DNA from: Deinococcales bacterium
GTDB taxonomy: Bacteria > Deinococcota > Deinococci > Deinococcales > Deinococcaceae
Length of the DNA stretch: 6,222 nt
Assembly (NCBI GenBank): GCA_014378225.1
Contig: JACMOA010000229.1
Location: forward strand, 1-6,222
Direction of reading: 5' to 3'
The notes beneath the pieces were generated by a model. The model ran no database searches and was not told where the DNA came from. It saw nothing but the letters and a program-made list of their open reading frames with translations. The first letter of the stretch is position 1, and every line of letters starts with the position of its first letter. This document shows, piece by piece, positions 1 through 3,864 of this stretch. The translations under genes were made by a program, and so were the position numbers.

Positions 1-32
1 GCTGCCTCACCCAAATCGCCAAAACCAGCGCC

Positions 33-60
33 TCAAAATGAAGAAAACAGAGGATTTTGA
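33..60. repeat. Inverted repeat, 7-bp arms
   Basis: TCAAAAT at 33-39 is the exact reverse complement of ATTTTGA at 54-60, with a purine-rich 14-nt loop. It lies in the AT-richer start of the window, just before the first structured repeat. No poly-T run follows, so it is not a typical intrinsic terminator. It could be the 3' structure of a gene ending before the window, or chance. Confidence 0.25.
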
Positions 61-64
61 ATTT

Positions 65-101
65 GCCGACAGAGTCCGGAAGGTGCCGCTCTGTCCAAGA
101 C
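65..101. repeat. Structured intergenic repeat, copy A
   Basis: This is a ~36-nt hairpin unit. The outer stem GACAGAG (68-74) pairs perfectly with CTCTGTC (89-95). An inner CGG (77-79) faces CCG (86-88) around the conserved core AGGTG. The unit ends in the conserved tail CCAAGAC (95-101). It shares core and tail with the copies at 140-175 and 5922-5957, while its stem bases differ and still pair. It resembles the REP-like or small-noncoding-repeat elements known from Deinococcus genomes, but I cannot name the family. A degenerate extra right arm ending in CCCAAGAC follows at 103-122. Confidence 0.6.
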
Positions 102-122
102 GTGGCGCAGTTGGCCCAAGAC

Positions 123-214
123 GCGAGCAGGTCCGCTAGGCGAGCAGGCCCGGTAGGTGCCGTTCTGCTCAAGACGTGCCGTTCTGCTTAAGACAGTGAC
201 GCTTATCTCAAGAC
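123..214. repeat. Structured repeat, copy B with duplicated arms
   Basis: Two 17-nt left arms stand in tandem (123-139 and 140-156, two mismatches). Right arms follow at 156-175 (GGTGCCGTTCTGCTCAAGAC), 176-194 (near-identical) and 195-214 (degenerate, still ending CTCAAGAC). The complete hairpin is 142-170: GAGCAG (142-147) pairs with CTGCTC (165-170), with an inner CGG (151-153)/CCG (160-162). The outer left arm (GAGCAG, 125-130) can also pair with CTGCTT (184-189), so the hairpins can nest. The cluster lies 40 to 130 nt past the stop codon of the kinase gene, where it could act on the 3' end of that transcript. It is not a CRISPR array: units are adjacent, divergent and self-complementary. 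Confidence 0.6.
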
Positions 215-254
215 AGCCGAAGACGTAAATACTGGTAACTGATAACCCACACTC

Positions 255-926
255 TTACCCTATCCCCTCGAGCCGACTAATCCGCGCTGCAATCATGTCC
301 AGTGCGGCTTCATTGAACCCACCGTGCGGCAAAATTACGTCTGCATAGCGCTTGGTGGGTTCCACAAATTGCAGGTGCATGGGGCGCACCGTCTCGAGGT
401 ACTGCTCAATCACGCTTCTCTGGCTACGGCCCCGCTCCAGGGTATCACGCTCGAAGCGCCGGATGAAGCGCACATCCGGGTCGGCGTCTACAAAGATTTT
501 GAGCTGCATCCGGTCGCGCAAACTGGCTTCGTAGAGAGCGAAAATCCCCTCGAGCACAATCACAGGGGCCGGGAGGACGGTCAGGGTCTCGAGCGCTCGG
601 TTGTCGGCAGAAAAGTCGTAGGTGGGCGACTCTACCGGAACGCGGTTGTAAAGCGCGTCCAGGTGCTGACCCAGCAGGGTCCAGTCAAAAGCGGCGGGGT
701 GGTCGTAGTTGGTTTCACGCCGCTTCTCGAGCACGACATTGCTCTGGTCACGGTAGTAGCTGTCCTGAATCAGCAGGGCTACCCGCTCGGCGCCCACCGC
801 CTCGAGGATGCGCCGGGTCACGGTGGTTTTACCGCTACCGCTACCGCCCGCCACGCCAATCACAAAAGGCGGGGTCATAAAAGCGCTCGAGCGGGAAGAA
901 ACACGGTTGGGTTTAGGGTTAAACAT
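255..926 (-). CDS. udk: Uridine/cytidine kinase
   Basis: Cytosolic pyrimidine-ribonucleoside kinase of the P-loop Udk family, which phosphorylates uridine and/or cytidine to UMP/CMP in nucleoside salvage. Numbered from the inner Met (878), the Walker A loop GGSGSGKTT is at 11-19, the QDSYYRDQS segment at 38-46, NYDHP at 57-61, the substrate segment PTYDFSADNR at 85-94, VLEGIFAL at 108-115 and the Arg-rich lid RFERDTLERGRS at 141-152. The family motif TVRPMHLQFVEPTKRYAD is complete. Two starts are possible. ATG 926 gives 223 residues and sits just downstream of an extended -10. ATG 878 gives 207 residues, closer to the usual family length (~210). Neither has a clear ribosome-binding site. Residue 92 is Asp where uridine-using homologues have His and the Thermus cytidine-specific enzyme has Tyr, so base preference is uncertain. 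It is transcribed alone, divergently from the next gene. Confidence 0.95.
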   Translation of the reverse strand: MFNPKPNRVSSRSSAFMTPPFVIGVAGGSGSGKTTVTRRILEAVGAERVALLIQDSYYRDQSNVVLEKRRETNYDHPAAFDWTLLGQHLDALYNRVPVESPTYDFSADNRALETLTVLPAPVIVLEGIFALYEASLRDRMQLKIFVDADPDVRFIRRFERDTLERGRSQRSVIEQYLETVRPMHLQFVEPTKRYADVILPHGGFNEAALDMIAARISRLEGIG

Positions 927-941
927 CTGTACACGAGGTCC

Positions 942-950
942 AAAATAGCA
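942..950 (-). promoter_or_regulatory. Extended -10 upstream of udk
   Basis: On the minus strand TGCTATTTT reads as an extended -10 (TGn + TATTTT, 5/6 to TATAAT). It lies 15 nt before the ATG at 926, so a transcript would start only about 8-9 nt ahead of that codon. No convincing -35 sits 17 nt upstream. A short leader without Shine-Dalgarno fits the near-leaderless transcripts common in Deinococcus relatives and is the main argument for the longer kinase start. Confidence 0.4.
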
Positions 951-1099
951 CGTCTGGTCCTCGAGCCGTACTCTTAACAGGTTTTCAATCTCAGTTCTCG
1001 GTTCTCAGTTTTGAACAGTCAGGACTTGTGTTGCTTGAGCGGAGGAGCCTGCCAAGAATCGCCGTCTTGACGCACCCATATTTACCCTTCTACTCAATC

Positions 1100-1128
1100 T
1101 TGCGCCTTTTTCACCTATCTGCTAAGAT
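1100..1128 (+). promoter_or_regulatory. Promoter P1 of the E3-binding-domain gene
   Basis: TTGCGC (1100-1105) and TAAGAT (1123-1128) are exactly 17 bp apart, and TGC immediately before the second box makes it an extended -10. This is the best sigma-70-type promoter in the window. Transcription would start near 1135, giving a leader of about 155 nt before the ATG at 1291. Confidence 0.6.
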
Positions 1129-1256
1129 TCTCATTATCGCAGTGAGCACAAGTGCTGATTGAAGCCTTGACCACGGGCGCTCGAGTGAATGAAGAATTTA
1201 ATAAACGCTCGAGCAGGTGGGTGCGAAATTCTTATCAGAGGCAAACCTGTAAGCTC

Positions 1257-1265
1257 TGCTAGAAT
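1257..1265 (+). promoter_or_regulatory. Possible second promoter P2, extended -10
   Basis: TGCTAGAAT is an extended -10 (TAGAAT, 5/6) without a recognisable -35. The predicted start near 1272 would give a leader of under 20 nt that still contains the AGGGGG ribosome-binding site. It could serve as a proximal promoter beside P1. Confidence 0.35.
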
Positions 1266-1275
1266 CGCGTAAATA

Positions 1276-1281
1276 AGGGGG
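1276..1281 (+). promoter_or_regulatory. Ribosome-binding site deciding start 1291
   Basis: AGGGGG ends nine bases before ATG 1291, a workable distance. It is only one base from an out-of-frame ATG at 1283, which opens a six-codon frame stopping at 1303, too close to be used. This supports 1291; an in-frame ATG at 1300 is a less likely alternative. Confidence 0.5.
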
Positions 1282-1290
1282 CATGACCGA

Positions 1291-2817
1291 ATGGAACCGA
1301 TGATTGCAGCAAGCGCTCGCCAGTTGGCCGAGGAAAATGGCCTCGATTGGCGCAGAATTAAAGGCAGTGGCACGGGTGGACAGATTAACGAAGGCGACGT
1401 TCTGGACTATCTGATGCGGGTGATGAGTGGTGAAGAGGAGTTACCGGAAGGCAGCGTGGACCCTATTCCCGCCACGCTCGAGCAGGATATGGCCGCCATG
1501 CGAAGCATGATTGCGGGTTCCGGTATGGCTGAAGAAGGTGAGCTGGATTCTTTGATGGCCAGTACGCCCGCTCTGGAACCCATGTTTGCTCCCGAACCCA
1601 TCCTGGCTCAAGCCGACCAAGAGATGCTCGAGGACGAGATGCTCGAGGACGAGATGCTAGGCAATGAGATGTCCGAGGAAGAGCGGATGGCAGCCATTTC
1701 TGCTCCCGCAGTGGACGATTCGCTCGAGGCCGACGACTTCGACTTCGACATGGAAGACCCTCTGGCAGCCAGCGCTGCTGTGCCGCTGCCTAGCTACGAG
1801 GCTGCCCCCGAGCCGATGGCCGCATCCGCCGAGCCAAAGTCCGTTCCCGCCGAACTACCCAGCTTCGAGCCGATGGTGCTCGAGGACGTTACTCCCCTGT
1901 CAGACGAGGATTTAGCAGCATTGATGGGAGACCCTCTGCCCAGCGCCAGTGTTTTGCCAGACGCACTGCCCATACAAATGGCCGCCCCTGTGCTCGAGGA
2001 CGATTTTGCGGCCTCTAGCCCTGAGCAAGACGAACTCGAGGAAGTTTCTGCCGCTTCTGTGGCGCTTGAGCCTGCCTACACGGAGCCTGCCTACACGGAG
2101 CCTGAGCAGACCGACCTCGAACCCGAGCCGATGGCTGCGTCTGCGGTACAGGATTCTGCCACCGACCTCGAGCCGCTATCCGCCGCGCCCGCCGTGGAAG
2201 ACAAGCCCACACTCGAGGAAGATTACGCCGCTCTTGCGGGTGTTCCGGTACTGAGCGTTCCCGAGCCTGTACCTGACGAGCCTGTACTTGCCGCCCCTGT
2301 TCCGGTTTACATTCCCGCTTCAGTTCCGGTTTACGCGCCTATGGCCTCAAACCGTTTATCAGAAGTCAGCCTGCGGGTACAGTTTGATGTGTCGGCGCTT
2401 CAGGAAGCCGCACTCCAGCTCGAGCCACTCATCGGGCAGGTGGGCATGGCCTTCTTCCTGGCCCGCGCTGTATCGCGCCACGCCCACTTGCTGGGTCAGA
2501 GCGCCGTCTCTCACTCGAGGCTTTCGGACGGCAGTTACGCCCCGCTCCACGGCATTGCGGGCGACTTCAAAGCTGCGCTCGAGGACTATGGCAACGCTGC
2601 CGCCGGAGAAGCCCTGGGAATCGCGGTGGCCTACGCCGGAGAACTGGGACTCGAGGAAGCCTCGAGCGCTCAGGCCGCCTACACCGTTTCTCTGGGCAAG
2701 CCGTTTGGCGAAACGACGGGTCTCACCCTGCGAGGCGAGGTCAGCGTACAAGTCGGAGCGGCGTTCCTCAACGCTGTAGCCGACAGCCTGCACAAACCCA
2801 TCACCCTGCTGGTTTAA
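1291..2817 (+). CDS. E3-binding-domain protein with degenerate E2-like C-terminus
   Basis: The 508-residue protein has three parts. Residues 1-43 form a peripheral subunit-binding domain: ASARQLAEENGLD, then GSGTGG (25-30) and DV (36-37), as in E2 subunits that hold E3 or E1 in 2-oxoacid dehydrogenase complexes. Residues ~45-350 are an acidic Ala/Pro/Glu/Met-rich linker with internal repeats, expected to be disordered. Residues ~351-508 resemble a shortened acyltransferase domain: FDVSALQEAA followed by GMAFFLARAVSRHAHLL at the start, GAAFLNAVADSLHKPITLLV at the end. The catalytic DHRxxDG motif is absent (LRGEVSVQVG instead), and there is no lipoyl domain. It should not transfer acyl groups; an accessory or scaffold role is an inference. 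The second Arg used by the classical domain to bind E3 is Gln31, so E3 binding is also uncertain. PSBD-like folds can bind nucleic acid (Lsr2), an alternative. It is monocistronic, closed by a strong terminator. Confidence 0.85.
   Translation: MEPMIAASARQLAEENGLDWRRIKGSGTGGQINEGDVLDYLMRVMSGEEELPEGSVDPIPATLEQDMAAMRSMIAGSGMAEEGELDSLMASTPALEPMFAPEPILAQADQEMLEDEMLEDEMLGNEMSEEERMAAISAPAVDDSLEADDFDFDMEDPLAASAAVPLPSYEAAPEPMAASAEPKSVPAELPSFEPMVLEDVTPLSDEDLAALMGDPLPSASVLPDALPIQMAAPVLEDDFAASSPEQDELEEVSAASVALEPAYTEPAYTEPEQTDLEPEPMAASAVQDSATDLEPLSAAPAVEDKPTLEEDYAALAGVPVLSVPEPVPDEPVLAAPVPVYIPASVPVYAPMASNRLSEVSLRVQFDVSALQEAALQLEPLIGQVGMAFFLARAVSRHAHLLGQSAVSHSRLSDGSYAPLHGIAGDFKAALEDYGNAAAGEALGIAVAYAGELGLEEASSAQAAYTVSLGKPFGETTGLTLRGEVSVQVGAAFLNAVADSLHKPITLLV
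1621..1665 (+). repeat. 15-nt tandem repeat inside the linker
   Basis: GAGATGCTCGAGGAC occurs exactly twice (1621-1635, 1636-1650), followed by a decayed third unit GAGATGCTAGGCAAT (1651-1665). It encodes EMLED-EMLED-EMLGN. The period is a multiple of three, so copy-number changes would lengthen or shorten the linker without a frameshift. Each intact unit carries one CTCGAG. Confidence 0.85.
2071..2100 (+). repeat. Second 15-nt tandem repeat in the linker
   Basis: CCTGCCTACACGGAG is repeated twice without mismatch and encodes PAYTE twice, then PEQTD. Identical codons suggest a recent in-frame duplication. Looser repeats nearby (EPMAAS, PVPVY) show the same way of growing the linker. Confidence 0.85.
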
Positions 2818-2831
2818 GGTGGTGAGGTTTG

Positions 2832-2862
2832 AAAAAAGCCCCCTCACTTGAGGGGGCTTTTT
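2832..2862. terminator. Bidirectional intrinsic terminator
   Basis: A perfect GC-rich stem (2838-2846 with 2849-2857; the tight loop probably opens to ACTT) is flanked by six A (2832-2837) and five T (2858-2862). Read on either strand it is a hairpin followed by a U run. It lies 15 nt after the stop of the plus-strand gene and about 50 nt after the stop of the convergent lipoprotein gene, so it can end both transcripts. Confidence 0.93.
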
Positions 2863-2911
2863 CAACTCCACTTAGGTTAGGGCTGCTAACGAAGTGCTCG
2901 AGCGGATTAGC

Positions 2912-3565
2912 TCAAAACTGACGCCATACCGTTTTAGTGGGGTCCACGCTTTGATAAATTCCACCATTTTTACCCGAGCTAAACTGAAACGCATTCCAGC
3001 CCGGTTTGAAATGAATATTGGCAATATTGTTTTTACCGTCGGGGCAGCTTTGGGTTCCTGTCATGGTCACATTACTCAGGCTGTACACCCAGCTATTTAG
3101 GCTGCGTTCGCTGCTCTCCCCCAAGCTGCTGACAGTGATGCTCAAGAGGTTGGTGACAGTGGTGCCATCCACAAGCTCTAGCCCTGACAGAACGTAGATT
3201 TTCGCAACTAGGTCATCGACCTGAATCGTGCCTGTGCAATCTCCACCCGAGATTATCTGTTGATAAAGGGACGTCACTGAAATGCTCTCGAGCTTGCTGG
3301 TTAGGGCGGCACTGGGCAACGGCAACGAGAATGTGTACTGACTATTAACCGCTTTTATGGGTGCGCTGCTGACGGTTGTAAGACCATCTTTTGTGCGTAG
3401 ATGCACAGTGGCGGTATTGCTCACAGTGATGAGCTGAACCGTTCCCTCGATTGCAGTAGGTTGAACGAAGTCCGTTTTCAGGGGCGGCGTAGGGGTGCCG
3501 CCATTGTTGCAGGCGGTCAGGGTCAGGCCGGAAATCAGCAAACAGAGTGGAGCAGACTTGTGCAT
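2912..3565 (-). CDS. Small secreted lipoprotein, unknown function
   Basis: 217 residues. The start at 3565 is chosen because an AGGAGA ribosome-binding site lies six bases upstream and because it places a signal peptide at the N-terminus: MHK, a hydrophobic stretch (5-16) and the lipobox L16-T-A-C19. An in-frame ATG at 3658 would bury this signal and is rejected. After lipidation at Cys19 a Gly/Thr/Pro-rich tether (20-30) leads to a Ser/Thr/Val-rich, beta-rich domain. The mature part has only two further cysteines, C110 (GGDCTG) and C174 (QSCPDG), which could form a disulfide. The end (HFKPGWNAFQFSSG, 185-198) resembles tails of other Deinococcota envelope lipoproteins in general style only; I recognise no family. 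Spot counts of three lines give ~45-55% GC against roughly 52-65% in the flanking iron-sulfur gene, and the gene has a single CTCGAG (3287-3292), suggesting transfer or different selection. No clear promoter is seen. Confidence 0.8.
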   Translation of the reverse strand: MHKSAPLCLLISGLTLTACNNGGTPTPPLKTDFVQPTAIEGTVQLITVSNTATVHLRTKDGLTTVSSAPIKAVNSQYTFSLPLPSAALTSKLESISVTSLYQQIISGGDCTGTIQVDDLVAKIYVLSGLELVDGTTVTNLLSITVSSLGESSERSLNSWVYSLSNVTMTGTQSCPDGKNNIANIHFKPGWNAFQFSSGKNGGIYQSVDPTKTVWRQF

Positions 3566-3571
3566 AGTCGT

Positions 3572-3577
3572 TCTCCT
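3572..3577 (-). promoter_or_regulatory. Ribosome-binding site of the lipoprotein gene
   Basis: AGGAGA on the minus strand, six bases from ATG 3565. It fixes the short start and excludes the upstream in-frame ATG at 3658. Confidence 0.75.
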
Positions 3578-3684
3578 GACAAGAGAGCGCCTGCTAGCAT
3601 TCACACAAGGAAGGCGCTCAGACTTCCTAGCACAGCGTTTTGACCAGGGGTTCGACACAAAATCTGGGGTCGGACTCTCGAGGA

Positions 3685-3753
3685 CGGCTTTATTTTAAGC
3701 CGGGGCTTGTCCCATTGTCTTGAGACCGGGTTTGTCCCAGGAATTGGGACAGA
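3685..3753. repeat. Cluster of two hairpins and a direct repeat
   Basis: Hairpin 1: CGGCTT (3685-3690), loop TATTTT, AAGCCG (3697-3702). Hairpin 2: TGTCCCA (3733-3739), loop GGAAT, TGGGACA (3745-3751), extendable by a wobble and an A-T pair to 3731/3753. CCGGGGCTTGTCCCA (3700-3714) and ACCGGGTTTGTCCCA (3725-3739) are a direct repeat separated by GTCTTGAG. GTCTTGAG and ACCGGG-TTTGTCC match, in reverse orientation, the tail and left arm of the structured repeats at 140-175 and 5922-5957, so this may be an internally deleted relative. It lies between divergent genes, upstream of both. Confidence 0.45.
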
Positions 3754-3794
3754 GACACTCCTGCAAAACCGTCCCTCGAGACGCGCTCGAGCGT

Positions 3795-3813
3795 GTGCAG
3801 TGCTAAACTGCAC
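3795..3813 (+). promoter_or_regulatory. Palindromic promoter candidate of the Fe-S gene
   Basis: GTGCAG (3795-3800) and CTGCAC (3808-3813) form an inverted repeat around TGCTAAACT (3801-3809), a weak extended -10 (TG-C-TAAACT). A second register, AGTGC/GCACT (3799-3803, 3810-3814), overlaps it. No clear -35 is present. The symmetry over the -10 suggests an operator for a dimeric regulator. The predicted leader is about 50 nt. Two CTCGAG copies (3775-3780, 3786-3791) lie upstream, 11 bp apart. Confidence 0.35.
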
Positions 3814-3853
3814 TCAGTTTATTGAACCCAGCTCACTGCACTTGGCTCAATTT

Positions 3854-3858
3854 GGAGG
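3854..3858 (+). promoter_or_regulatory. Ribosome-binding site deciding a TTG start
   Basis: GGAGG lies six bases before TTG 3865. No in-frame ATG is near, and the membrane segment begins at once after this codon, so the TTG start is well supported. Confidence 0.8.
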
Positions 3859-3864
3859 CCCCTC

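Larger units (their letters stand above)
927..1290. other. Divergent intergenic region, no gene seen
   Basis: This 364-nt gap separates the heads of the kinase gene and the E3-binding-domain gene. It holds the kinase -10, three tandem 7-mers (AGTTCTC, GGTTCTC, AGTTTTG at 993-1013), two plus-strand promoters, and a small inverted repeat AGCAC-AA-GTGCT (1145-1156) just downstream of the first predicted start site. Three CTCGAG copies lie here. I found no tRNA, riboswitch or credible small ORF. Confidence 0.6.

Noticed and set aside
1..60. Possible C-terminal tail of a plus-strand gene entering from the left (19 codons, ending at TGA 58-60)
   Set aside because: The other two frames are open for similar lengths, and 19 codons are too few to judge.
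38..139. 33-codon plus-strand frame starting MKKTEDFEFADR
   Set aside because: No ribosome-binding site, and most of it is translated from structured repeats A and B.
82..214. CRISPR array
   Set aside because: Units are contiguous or overlapping, of unequal length, diverged and form hairpins; there are no regular unique spacers.
324..977. Long plus-strand open frame opposite the kinase gene
   Set aside because: It lies antisense over udk, whose protein matches its family throughout; the antisense translation shows no domain and no ribosome-binding site.
1120..1138. Fur-box-like sequence over the P1 -10 (about 12 of 19 matches)
   Set aside because: Most of the match comes from AT-rich promoter bases and one half-site; the left half is poor and no iron gene is nearby.
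1283..1303. Six-codon frame overlapping the start of the PSBD gene
   Set aside because: The ribosome-binding site is one base from its ATG, too close for initiation.
2359..2871. Minus-strand open frame under the end of the PSBD gene
   Set aside because: It runs through the terminator hairpin and is antisense to the E2-like domain; its translation shows no recognisable family.
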